DNA of 64,000 nucleotides, taken from positions 82,711,592-82,775,591 of the forward strand of contig NC_092345.1 of NCBI RefSeq assembly GCF_963676685.1, given 5' to 3'. Origin of the DNA: Mytilus edulis. Taxonomy: Eukaryota > Mollusca > Bivalvia > Mytilida > Mytilidae. A program made the position numbers and the translations under genes. Under the pieces are notes generated by a model, which ran no database searches, was not told the origin of the DNA, and worked only from the letters and a program-made list of their open reading frames with translations. This document shows, piece after piece, positions 13,701 through 24,035 of the stretch; the first letter of the stretch is position 1; each line of letters opens with the position of its first letter.

Positions 13701-16700
13701 GATACGCGCGTTATTCAGTATGCACCAAATTTTTTATGTTATTTCTTCATAGACAGTCATATCTTAAACAATTACGAAAAACCGATATGACAGACATCTA
13801 CAGGATCCTGAAATGGGAAAGGAACGTAAAAAATGTATGTGGCAGGGTTAAACATGTTTGTGAGCGCTCAACGTAACACTACCCTGTGACAGCACAACAT
13901 AAGAACAAAATATATGTGATATGTGATATGGAACCCTGTGGTACAATAACATAGAGATCCATTAACTTGTAATTTAAAAGTTATTATATGGAAACATAAT
14001 ACAAAAGAAGATACCAGGATCATATTTTTGTACTACATAACTCTCACCAGTAACGCTCAATTAGAAACAGCTGGAAGGGCAATCAAATACGAAATTGAAG
14101 TCCCTGATTACAAATCACAGGCACTTGTCTCAGAATTTTCCCGACAACAATGATAGTCGTGTCATATACCATTGTGTAGATAAATCAATTAAGATTTACG
14201 GCATATTAAGTTTAAGTAGGTTTGACAACCGAGAAATCGAAAAATAACGGGAATTCGGGACTGGGTGTCATTTTTCAAAAAATTTAGTTAAGTACCTTGT
14301 GTTATATTAAGGTATATAGGAAAAAATTTTTCTGAAACAAATGCCTGTGTTACAAATGGAAAATTCCAAGAAGTTGTGCTAAATACAACTAAGGTAATCT
14401 TTTCCTTGGGGTAGACAATCCTTAGTATTTAGAACAATTCTGAGTTCTTCAAACAGTTTTATGCAATAAAAGCGACAATTCATTTCAGCACATAAGTACT
14501 GATAGATTATAACCTCGGGAGGAAACCCGCAACATCAATGACATTAACTCAGTCCTCGTAAATAAACTCACCAAAGATAACAGGCTTATAAATGTGTACG
14601 CCATACGATCGTTTCGTCTACAAAAGATTCATCAGTGACGCTCGAATCACTCGAATCAAAACAAATGGAAGGCCAAATCAAATACTAATAGTATGAAATT
14701 GAAGAGCATAAAAAACCGAAAAGATGTTTAAAAAAGGCTAAGGCAATCTATACCTGGAGGTAGACAAACCTTAGTGTTGTGAATTTAAAATTTATATAAA
14801 CAGAAAATACCAAAACATCCGTGCTGATTACTGGGGTGGGACGAAATATCTACCAGTGGAGTGGCATCAACCTAGTGCTTGTAACATATCATAAATAAAG
14901 GCAACAGTAGTATATCGCTGTTAAAACTCGTAAATCTATGGACAAAAAACAAAATCGGGGTAAAGAACTAAAACTGAGGGAAACGCATTAAATATAAGAG
15001 GAGAACAACGACACAACATTAAAATGTAACACACACAGAAACGGACTAAGCATTAGACAAAATCCGATGAGAATAACAAATATTACAACAAAACCAAATA
15101 AATGAATTTGGGATAGAAAAGTACCGTGACACGTCTTATAGTAATGTGTATTCACACTCAAATATAAGAGAAAACAAACGACACAACGGAAACACAACGT
15201 TAAAATGTTACACACACAGAAACGAACTATGATATAACAATGGTCATTTTCCTGACTTGGTACAGGACATTTTTAAAGAAAAAAAAATGTGGGTTGAACC
15301 TGGTTTGTGGCATGCCAAACCTCGCACTTTAATGGCAATGTTAAATATAACATTAAAATGACATCATAATATTACAGGACTACAATACAAATAAATAGGA
15401 GAACGTATTAGACAAAGAAATACATGAATAATAGATAACAAAAGGCATCAGGTTTAAAATTCAATACGCCAAAAACGCGCCTCGTCCACACAAGACTTAC
15501 CAGTGACGCCCAGATATAAAAGTTCATAAAACATACATGGATTATAATTTTGTACACCAGACACGCGTTTCAACTACATAAGACTCATTAGTGACGCTCG
15601 ATTTAAAACTCTTAGAAGGCCAAATCAAATACGAAGCTGAAGAGCATGAGAAAACCAAACAAAATCTAAAAGTTGTGCAAAAAAGGTACATGTAATCTAC
15701 CCCTGAGAGTGTAAATACCTCAAGAACAGTTCACTATTTTATAAACAGTAAATTTACAAAAACCTGAATACAGAGATATATACGTGTCTATTTTTATTAC
15801 CGAAAGTGTTCTCCCACTTACCACGTATAGCCAGTGATCGTAATATTTTTTTTTACTTCTTTTGCACAAAAGCAGTAGATTTTAATTTGATTGATAATTT
15901 TTTTTTTAATAACTTTTATACTTTACTAAGAATATACTTAAAATATCTACCTTCACGTTCTCCTATACGCGTTCGTACCATATCTAGAACACTGGTTAGA
16001 CTAGCCTTTGTCAAGTAGTTTAAGAATATCTAATGGTTAGATTTGAACAATGTTGACGAAAAAATGATTAAACTGGATTTTCTGCTTCCTCTGTAATTTG
16101 ATATCATACGTTTTATTTATATACAACTAACAACTATTGACTTTTCATGAGGTAATACAATGATGGGGTCAGATAACTTTTTTTCATTGATACAGGGTAA
16201 AACAGTTTGCCCCTTAACACCAAGTTTTCTCTTCATATAAGATTTAACTAGCTGATAAAAGGTCATTTACCTAATGTCGGCGTCACACATAAGCGTATAG
16301 ACCGGCGTGCACCAGACGTACAGAGAAAATTGACAAAGTCCAAATACGTTATTTGCACGCCAGAGGGACACTAATTACGTTACGCACGGTATTGCGCCGC
16401 AAGATGTTACATGAAAAAATTACAATTTTGACTCCATTCACATTGACGTTTTCTTATCAAAAGCGATATTGCGCTATTTTAAAAAAAATATTGCAGAGTA
16501 CCTTCTCGGCCGATTTTTATCAAATAAAAACCATAAGATGAAGGAATGATTCAAGTTTTATTGCTTATAAGACCATGAATTTTGTAAGAATCGTTCTTTT
16601 TTTATGAGGTGAAAAATATGCAAAATTTTCCAATTTTATTTTGGTTAGAATGCATAGAAAACTGTTAAAAAAATTCTTTGCGCTTATTCTTAATGCCGGA

Positions 16701-19700
16701 GTGACACATGAGAAATTAAACACTTTAATAAATTTTTTTAGGATGAAATCTCTTTTCTCCAATATCTGAATGTGCAAATTTTCAGACTAAATATGCAAGG
16801 CTCTTTCTCTGGGTTTTTAAAGCACTTATAGTTATATTTACAATTCAAAAATACAGTATTTATATAATTGTTCAAAGTTTATAAGACCGCTGTACCTCGG
16901 ATTCTAATCTGTAAAGGTGTTTTTAGATTTGTGTGAAAACTTTTGTCCATAAGAAATTATCCCTAGTCCCTCCCCCTTTTCACACTGTGTCTATAAAGAG
17001 TCTAATCCTGATGTGTGTGGTTTTTTTTAATTTTAAATCTGAGTGTTATTTGGATTCAGCAGACCTTTTTGGAATGAACATTTCCCGGCATCATTTTAAC
17101 TGCCTAGACGGACTAGTGTGTATTCATATAAAAGACGCTATTGTGAAGAAACGTCTAAATGACGCCCTTGGACATAATGGCTAGACATAGGGAATGCTTT
17201 CTAAAATAAAATTATAAAGTCATGATGTTAGTGAAAACACCAGACTCATATAGCCATTTGTATGAACTTATAGTTTGTATCTTTTAAATATGTTAATTTA
17301 GTATTATAAATGCACATTTTCTATCTATATCACATATTTCAACTGAGGAATGGAAAAAAATAACGTTTGGACATAGTGGCTAGACATGCGATTTATTAAA
17401 ATTCTGCTCCATTAAATAGTTTGTTTTACATTTGTAACTTTGAAAATGCTTTTGTTTTTTCAGAACTTTCTATTTGGTATACTTTTATTATTTTTAATAT
17501 GAACGGGTTCCTCTGCTTGATATTTTGTTGAAGACTTGCTTTAAATTTCAGCCAACGTCAAAAAGCCGGGCATAATGTTAGAAAACAAATCTAGTAGGAA
17601 GTTAAAATACCAAATTTCGCAGATTTTATGTGCAAAATTACAACAGAACATAGGAAAATGCATTTTATTCAATCTGGAAATGTACGCCGGACAAGCGATT
17701 ATTAACGTAAAACTGCGACTTTTGTGATCAATAAAATAAATGTAAGCTATACAAATTTATAAAATTATGTTAAAATAAGAAAAACATATCAAATTCAGCC
17801 AGCACAAGCGTTTGCCAAGCGTATACATGTACGCTACACGCACGTAATACATACGCTACAAGCGCGTTAAAAGCACTACAGAAACGTTTAGGGAACGTTG
17901 TATACCCTTCAAGCTTTCGACTTCAACTAAAACGTATGCATGTGTGTTTGTAACAAACTCCTCATAATCAAACCTCCCACACACGACGAAAGCACGGATT
18001 ATCGTCCCAACTACGACCGGGACGCGTCTCAAATAAGTTCAAGAGACTTTTTCTCCTTCGTAGCGTGCATTTCGTCTACGTTAAACAAACGCCAGACATA
18101 CGCCAACATACGTTACTTGAAGGTCGTATAAACGCTTAGACACGCTTCTCGTACGCCCAATTCACGCTTAAAGCTCGTTGTGCACACGATACAGATATGA
18201 TTGACAGGTTGAATGCATCCACAAATTACTAGTGTATTGAAAGCGTATATGATTTTTACCACGCCCGACGTATGTCGGGGCTATACACTGATGTGTGACG
18301 CCGGTATTTACAGATTCTACATTTTTTTCTTTTTTCGATTTGAGATTTAAACAATACATTGAGATTGAGATAAAAAAAAATATGACGTAAAAGTCCGAGT
18401 CGGCCTTTACGCCGCCATTTAAAATATCTCAAAAAGGAGCTCCATAACCTATCAATATAAACTATTGTATCAACTAAAATCAGAACTCAACAACTAGTAT
18501 CATCCATCATGTTCATCATGGTATGTACTAATCCAGGTATAAGTCTCAAATCTATAAATATAATATGATAGCATTATTGTTAAGATTAGTATCTACAATC
18601 AATAGATAGCGGGGCTTCAGATTGTCAGTATAATGTTTGTACTGAAAAGTATGATAGGGTATAATGTATTCAGTCAAGCTGAAGCCCAACCTATCTTTTG
18701 ATTGCAGATGTCAATCTTTATTATATTGCTTTGGTTAACATTTATACAAACAAAGCAAGTAAGCCGACCAAATCTGTTAACTACATGCATTAGAGAAATA
18801 ACTATAATGAACTCTCTCCAGCAAATTAATGTAAATGCATGGTATGTAGACAAATTATATTGTGTCAGTATGATAATAAAATATAACAATAGTTTTGCAT
18901 CAAACTTCATACTGACCCAAATCTATTACAGTCTGGTAGTTAAGCTTCATCTTCGAGGCCAGTTTTTTCCACTGATTGTTTCTACTCAATTCTTCCATCC
19001 ATTGCATAACATATTCAAAAGCTATCTGTCTCAATTCTGTATCTGTAATTGTAAATTTTCATTTCAGAAATAAATATGGAGGTCTAACAAGAGACTCGGG
19101 ACACAAAGGGTAGCCACTGAATCTACAGAAAGGCTATTAAATAATGTTCCCTGTGAAATACTTATCGAGTGTTGTAAATTGTGTGCCAATCGACATCTTT
19201 ATATTGTCACCAGCGGGACTTCGTTTTTTTGCATTGGAGCACATGCACATGTTAGGTGGGTCATTTTGAGAATCGCGCAGCTCATTGAAAACAAAATATG
19301 ACAAGGAGTGTTTTTTCTGTGGTACAGGCAGAGTGTTGCTTCGTTATATATCATGTTGTGGACTACTAACCCAAAGGAAAACCAACGGAAAACAAAAATG
19401 ACAGGAACGAAGCTTAGTACTTGTGTTTTTCGCTTTTGCATCGATTTGCGAAGCAACGTGAAACATGAAGTAAATGTGCATTATATAGTAGGTACTAGGT
19501 AGGAACATATTTTACTTGAGAATTACATATACAAATAAATACAACTGGACTGATCCTTGTATTTTATAAATATTGAGGCTTGAAATTAGATGATTCTTCA
19601 TTAGTCAATGATGCAGAATGTTATCTTTTAGTTTTCCTTAAGTAATTCTCATTCAATCAGTATACGATCGTATATGACTTCTAGCCGATGTATTTATAGA

Positions 19701-20980
19701 ACATAATTTACTAATATCAAATAATCGTACCAAGTGTTAAAATACCAGATTCGTTCTCAGAGTCACTATCTTCTGTGTCTTGGGTAGCTGCGGCCTCATT
19801 TTGTGCATGTCGTATATTATTTTGATTGTTTCTACCGTTTGGCGTATTCTGAAATTTAAGATAAAAGAACGGTTAATAGGTTATTCTTATATATATAAAT
19901 ATAATTTCAGTCGGTTGATTTTCTGAATTAGAATGAAATTATTTTCTTCTGAATTGTCTGCCCATAGATAGCGTTTTAGGTAAAGTGTTTTGTGTGATTT
20001 GGCGGTTAAATCATTCGGCACGACATGGTCTACTCAATAGGTCACGTTAATTTTTACCACCATGATGATGCTATTTGATATTTTGTATCATGCATTTAGA
20101 GAATGATTGATTTGCAAATGATTGTGTTTATTGAAATATATATATATTATATATGATGCCATTTCGATTTGATTCGTAATTTGTATATGATAAATATTAT
20201 TAAACGGTTGTTATTAAACCAGCCCTCGGCTCTGTCGTGTGGTATTGCACTTTACTCTTTTTTGTTATTTATTAGCATGATTATTATCAGTGGTTGTGAA
20301 ATATGGGTGTTAACGGAAGAAGAATATATAAATATATATTTGTCTCATTGGTAACCATACCACTTCTTCTTATTTTTATATAACATCATAGCGTAAATTA
20401 ATTTGAATACACCTTGCACACCAGCCAATGAAAATTCATCCGACAAAGTTTTGAACGCGTGTATTAATCCGACAAAACCCGAAAATCCCAAAAGGTCTTT
20501 AAAACAAACTGTATAACGGACCGTTTTCAGATCCTGTATTTCAATCAGATTGAAAAAAAAATTCTTTACAATACTAACCTGTGATCTAGTATAGACGTGA
20601 TTATTTAATATATATCCTCCTGGGTTATATTGCGTATTACTAAAAGGTGGAACTGTTGCTGTAAGCATTACGAGAACTGTGACCAGAACACGATGAATCT
20701 GTGGATAATTCTGTTTCGCTTCTATTACGATATGGTCGGCAATCTCAGTATGGTCATGCTTCTTAAGTGCATCAACAAAACTAACGAAACTTCGAGTGCT
20801 TCTGCTTCCAACGATATCCAACAATTTATCAACAGCTTCGGTGTTGGTCTTCTGTGCGATAATTGACTCTCTATCGAATTGTGTAAGACCCCAAACCTCG
20901 CGATAAATTGCAGTAGCATTTACATTGTTTCGAAGGGTAACAAAACATTTCTGTAATATTTTCTTGGTATCTTCCGACAT
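10792..20980 (-). CDS. CARD-only protein, three coding exons, 236 residues
   Basis: This is an adaptor-type protein with an N-terminal caspase recruitment domain. The exons are 20980..20579 (134 codons, ending phase 0), 19848..19731 (phase 0 to 1) and 10982..10792 (phase 1, stop TAA at 10792). Borders are CAG|GTTAGT, CAG|AATACG, TTG|GTACGA and CCAG|ACAATA. Residues ~1-88 have the CARD pattern: an initial helix MSEDTKKILQKCF, then GLTQFDRESIIAQKT, then KLLDIVGSRSTRSFVSFVDA and HTEIADH. The remainder is N-rich and acidic (DTEDSDSENES) and then a Ser/Thr/Asn-rich tail with a short hydrophobic stretch, TYNITNVGTVIITQ. The ATG at 20980 follows 27 nt of exon from an acceptor at 21007/21008, so an upstream 5' UTR exon is expected. 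Known CARD proteins bind other CARDs in death or inflammatory complexes; the partner here is unknown, but a caspase gene lies downstream on the same strand. Confidence 0.75.
11221..12508 (+). mobile_element. Non-autonomous element with internal ~500-bp duplication
   Basis: The left end has 'gaggctctaaagagcctgtg' followed by TCGCTCACCT; the right end has 'ggccctttgggccaggtgag', so TCACCT/AGGTGA are inverted. Inside, a block starting 'gactataaagg.caataactcc', with 'tgaccatttcggtcatgttg' and 'caacccaacaacgggttgtc', occurs at ~11459..11955 and again at ~11960..12430. A GACGACGACGG simple repeat precedes the right end. No transposase is present. It lies in the long intron of the CARD gene. Confidence 0.7.
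13275..13450 (+). repeat. SINE/MITE-like dispersed repeat copy
   Basis: It shares the blocks 'gattgccaatgaaac', 'ggtaaccgtacagcc', 'cccatacc', 'gctataaaaggcaacgacac' and 'aaacaattcaa' with the copy at 30755..30925. It is non-coding and lies in the CARD gene intron. Confidence 0.65.
13645..13765. repeat. Palindromic hairpin, ~45-bp arms
   Basis: The left arm 'ctgtctattagaaataacg..aaaaaatgtggtgcaca' pairs with the right arm 'tgcaccaaattttttatg..ttatttcttcatagacag' around a short centre containing ATACGCGCGTTAT. It is probably a MITE or its remnant. Confidence 0.7.
14116..14349 (-). mobile_element. MITE with CACAGGCACTTG termini and 8-bp target duplication (copy 2)
   Basis: The left end is CACAGGCACTTGTCTCAGAA and the right end TTCTGAAACAAATGCCTGTG. 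The perfect 8-bp duplication TTACAAAT flanks it at 14108..14115 and 14350..14357. Internal blocks (GTTAAGTACCTTGTGTTATA, TGTGTAGATAAA) match copy 1 at 6480..6742 in inverted orientation. It has no coding capacity and is probably hAT-related. Confidence 0.85.
14596..14770 (-). repeat. ACGCGCGTCT-type dispersed repeat, degraded
   Basis: On the minus strand it reads 'accttagctgt'-like sequence, then 'ctcttcaatttc', 'ttggccttccat', 'gagcgtcactgatgaatctt', 'ttgtagacgaaacgatcg' and 'tggcgtac'. It is the same family as 3755..3950. A remnant of the same family start also sits at 14370..14420. Confidence 0.6.
14985..15330 (-). repeat. Dispersed repeat ('cgtttctgtgtgtgttacattttaatgttgtgt' family)
   Basis: On the minus strand this shares blocks with 28555..28850 and 32345..32590: 'ggcatgccac', 'aaaatgtcctgt', 'aatggccatt', 'cgtttctgtgtgtg', 'taatgttgtgt' and 'cctcttatattt'. 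Part is locally duplicated (~14990..15050 and ~15165..15230). The 75-residue hydrophobic reading frame over it is a by-product of the repeat. Confidence 0.6.
15463..15735 (-). repeat. Two adjacent degraded copies of the ACGCGCGTCT dispersed repeat
   Basis: Two cores occur in the same orientation, 'tacgccaaaaacgcgcctcgtc' near 15466 and 'gtacaccagacacgcgtttc' near 15552. Each is followed by '..agtgacgc..', and the second also by 'ggccaaatcaaatacgaagc'. No gene is seen. Confidence 0.6.
16273..18308. mobile_element. Non-autonomous DNA transposon, ~2 kb, CGGCGTCACACAT ends
   Basis: The left end 'aatgtcggcgtcacacataag' and the right end 'ctgatgtgtgacgccggtatt' are inverted repeats (CGGCGTCACACAT). 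The flanks ATTTAC at both sides may be a target duplication, but the outermost bases differ between the ends. An internal variant, 'taatgccggagtgacacatgag', occurs near 16690. Around 17800..18180 there are many 'acgcta/acgcg' words. No transposase frame is seen. Confidence 0.55.
18309..19730. other. Intron sequence, no recognised feature
   Basis: A 123-codon reading frame at 18702..19073 (+) is hydrophobic, matches no family I know and overlaps a minus-strand frame of equal quality. A short imperfect inverted repeat 'ggggcttcagattg'/'caagctgaagccc' lies at ~18611..18688. Confidence 0.4.
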
Positions 20981-21007
20981 TTTGATGATGATCACTTTCG
21001 TTTTCAC
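20579..21007 (-). CDS. CARD-encoding exon (with short 5' UTR)
   Basis: The acceptor TTATAG|GTGAAA precedes the exon and the ATG is at 20980. Helix-forming blocks and the LLDIV...R...F..FVDAL signature identify a CARD. The donor CAG|GTTAGT is phase 0. That phase also matches the acceptor of the caspase A exon at 5172, so this exon could splice either to 19848 (CARD-only protein) or to 5172 (CARD-caspase). The reading frame continues past the donor to 20345, but that part looks non-coding (LIEIQDLKTVRY onward). Confidence 0.8.
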
Positions 21008-21074
21008 CTATAAGAATGTCAAATGACAATGTATGACACAAGATATCAATGGGATTTTCAAAAACTATAAATAA

Positions 21075-22710
21075 TTAAAGCACAATTCGATCATACTCTT
21101 GGTTCTTTCAAACATAAGAACTCAGAGTCTAAACATTTTATTATAGATAAAGGTGTAAGACAAGGAGATTCTTTAAGCTCCACTTTATTTAATATTTTTA
21201 TTAATGACTTAAGTCAGATATTTGAAAAGCCAAACTCTACCCCTGTAAAACTTATAAATTCAGACATAGGAAGTCTTCTATTTGCAGATGACTTAATCAT
21301 ATTATCAGAGAGCGAAAACGGTCTGCAAAATAGTTTGAATAATCTCTCTGAGTATTGTGATAAATGGCAATTAACAGTTAATACAAAAAAATCTAAAACC
21401 ATGATACTACAAAATAACCCAAGTAAAATAAATAAACCCTTTTTGAAATTTAAAGGAAAATACCTTGATAAAGTATATGAATATAAATACCTTGGATGTG
21501 TTATAACATCTAATGGCAGTCTAACTAGTTGTAGTTCAGATCTTGCAAAAAAAGCAAGAAAAGTTTTATTTGCTATTAACTCTTACTCATCAGGCTTTGG
21601 ACAACTTCCTGTGAGAGTGTCTTGCAACCTTTTTGAAACTTTGGTCAAACCTATTTTAACATATAATAGTGAAATATGCTATATGGACACTTATATTCAA
21701 TTTTATAGAGCTAAACTCCGAGCTAACAAAAATAGCTCAACACCAGATGCTATTCATTTTATTGATAAAACTGTTTTAGAAAAAACCCAGCTACATTTTA
21801 TGAAACAAGTACTGGGGACAAAAAGAAGCTCAACAAATCTAGCTGTTAGAAATGAACTAGGACTTTTGCCATTAGAAACTTTCATAAAAACCCAAACTAT
21901 GATGTACCTATCTAGATTAAATAATGAAAATCTAAACCCACTTCTTAATGAAGCCTTTAAATTAACTAAAAGTTTAGATACCAAGGGAACATACTCTTGG
22001 TATACTTTTGCAAAAAATGTGTCACAAGATATAAATATTGACATTAAACTTATTGAGGAAACTAAAACTTTAAAACAGACTAAAATGTTAAAACCCCAAT
22101 TAAAAAAAAGTTATATCAACTATTATCAGACTGTTATTGATGATAAAATAAATAACTTAAATGAAAATAATAAAATATATCTATATAAATTTCTTAAATC
22201 TAATATAAATAACCAAATGCAATACTACCTATCACACCCAAGTAAAGAGACAAGAAAAATGTTAACCAAATTTAGAATAAGCGAACATTGTCTCTTCATA
22301 GAAACTGGACGATATACCAAAATACCACGAAATGAAAGAAAATGTAAAATATGTAATATCTTAGACGATGAATTTCATTTTTTCTTCAACTGTAAAATAA
22401 ATAAAAATATAAGAGAAATCTTTCTAAAATATTATATACAAAAATATGTAAATTTTAATACACTTAATTTTACTGATAAACTCGTAATAATACTTAATCC
22501 ATCAACACCAAATGATGTAAAAGCAGTTGTTTCTTTTATTAAAGAGTCATTAGAACTGAGGAAAGGAGAACAGTAACTGTTTTTATCATATTTCTTATAA
22601 TATTGTCGAGTTTACATTATGTTTCATTATGTTTGTTTGTCTATGTATTTGCCACAACCAAAATTGGTTTTTGTACGTTTTGCAAATAAAGATATAGTAT
22701 TTGGAATTCA
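21075..22710 (+). mobile_element. 5'-truncated non-LTR retrotransposon (LINE), RT and C-terminal part
   Basis: An open frame without stops runs from ~21080 to the TAA at 22574..22576. It contains the RT segment GVRQGDSLSSTLFNIFINDL (from 21152), the catalytic box as FADDLIIL and then the thumb/connector with ELGLLPLETF. Near the end a cysteine-rich CKIC...FHFFFNC motif resembles the C-terminal CCHC-like motif of many LINEs. The endonuclease and N-terminal RT parts are missing. The 3' region ends near 'aaataaagatatagtatttgg'. It lies just upstream of the CARD exon, on the opposite strand. The long intact frame suggests a fairly recent insertion. The clade is not assigned. Confidence 0.85.
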
Positions 22711-24030
22711 AGACTATTTTAAATGGCTATGTAATATCAATAATTCCATTAATACCGTGTATTTTAAAACATGTATGATTTGATCAATATTTAATTTCAG
22801 AATATTTATATATGGTTGTTATAATTATGTGTGTCTCTCAATTATAATAACCATTCCTTGTAATAAATAATTTTGATAATTATGGGCTCTTTTATTGGAA
22901 TAAATATGACTCTTTTCTGATTTTATGTAATACTAATATGTGTTAGGTTAAAAGGAAGTAAATATAGATCGCTGGCGCCACCTAGATTTTACGTAGAAGT
23001 AAATTTATTTTCTGCTGCCTTGGTAATTAGAAATTAAAATTGAAATAGTGAGAAATGAGTGTTGGCCATTGGTGTAGAAATAGCGAGAAATTTAGAGAAA
23101 ACTCTCTATGACTAGCAAGACTTTCTGTGCCAAATTAAGCAAGGGGTGTTCTTCATTCATACTATTTCGAAAATTCCGGAACCGTTGAGTACCCTTAAAA
23201 AATTCTATTTTTCTATCAAAAAAGCTGCGACACCATATGTGTTTGACCATTGCAATTACACCCAAAGGTGTTGATAATTCAGAATTCGAATTTTTTTTTA
23301 ATGGATCTTTGATAGTGAAAAGGCAGGACCAAATAAGGCTACCATTGTCGCCTATGTAAATAATTACTTCCTTGTAACCGTTATGATTGGCCATGCGACA
23401 ACCACACGAGACCAAAACATACAGTAAAATAATACATGTAGAACATTATTATGATAAATATGTAGACAGCTCTCTCACATACAAGAAATCCTAACTTTAA
23501 AAATTATCACAGGCACGGGGACACATTCTACTGTTTCCACGCAGCACGATTATCAAAACTTGTAGTAAATATAAAAATAAGAAAATGTGGTATGATTGCC
23601 ATTTAAAAAAAGCTCCACAAGATACCATTACCGTATATGCCTTACCTGAAACATGAAATACAAGCATTGTATTAGTATGATGGTTCTTTTGTTTTTGCTT
23701 GCATTTTCTTTTCATGCATCCTTTTGCTGCCATTATTTTTCGAAACGATTGCACGGAATCCTATCTGATTAGTAATCATACAAATAAGGAGATGTGGTAA
23801 GACTAGTTCTGAATAAACTTTTCTATAATTTTCTAAAGGCAGTTCAACATGTACTGGTTTTAAACAGTTTTGACAGTCTTTCAACCGTAATGCACTCAAT
23901 ACAAGAGCAATGCAATAACTTAATATTTCAATGTTTACTGGGAGACCTCACGGATAAAAAGCCCTTGGTTAAAAGCCACTATAAATAAAGCTGCGATATA
24001 AGTTTATGCGTTGAAATCAGAACCATTACC
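22711..24030. other. No supported gene; one unrecognised reading frame
   Basis: A 107-codon frame at 23092..23415 (-) contains SCGCRMANHNGYKEVIIYIG and STPLGVIAMVKHIW. I do not recognise it and it has no clear splice context, so it could be a relic of a mobile element. A fragment of the 'ggtatgattgcca' dispersed repeat lies at ~23580..23645. Confidence 0.35.
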
Positions 24031-24035
24031 AAATA

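Noticed and set aside
14988..15215. 75-residue membrane-like protein
   Set aside because: It falls entirely within a dispersed repeat seen at 28.6 and 32.4 kb in which the frame is not kept.
18702..19073. 123-codon hydrophobic reading frame
   Set aside because: An overlapping minus-strand frame of similar quality, AT-rich codons and no family similarity; it lies inside the CARD gene intron.
21214..22044. Minus-strand reading frames opposite the LINE
   Set aside because: They are shadows of the LINE reverse-transcriptase frame on the plus strand.
23092..23415. 107-codon reading frame on the minus strand
   Set aside because: No family recognised, no splice context and surrounded by repeat debris; kept only as a note.
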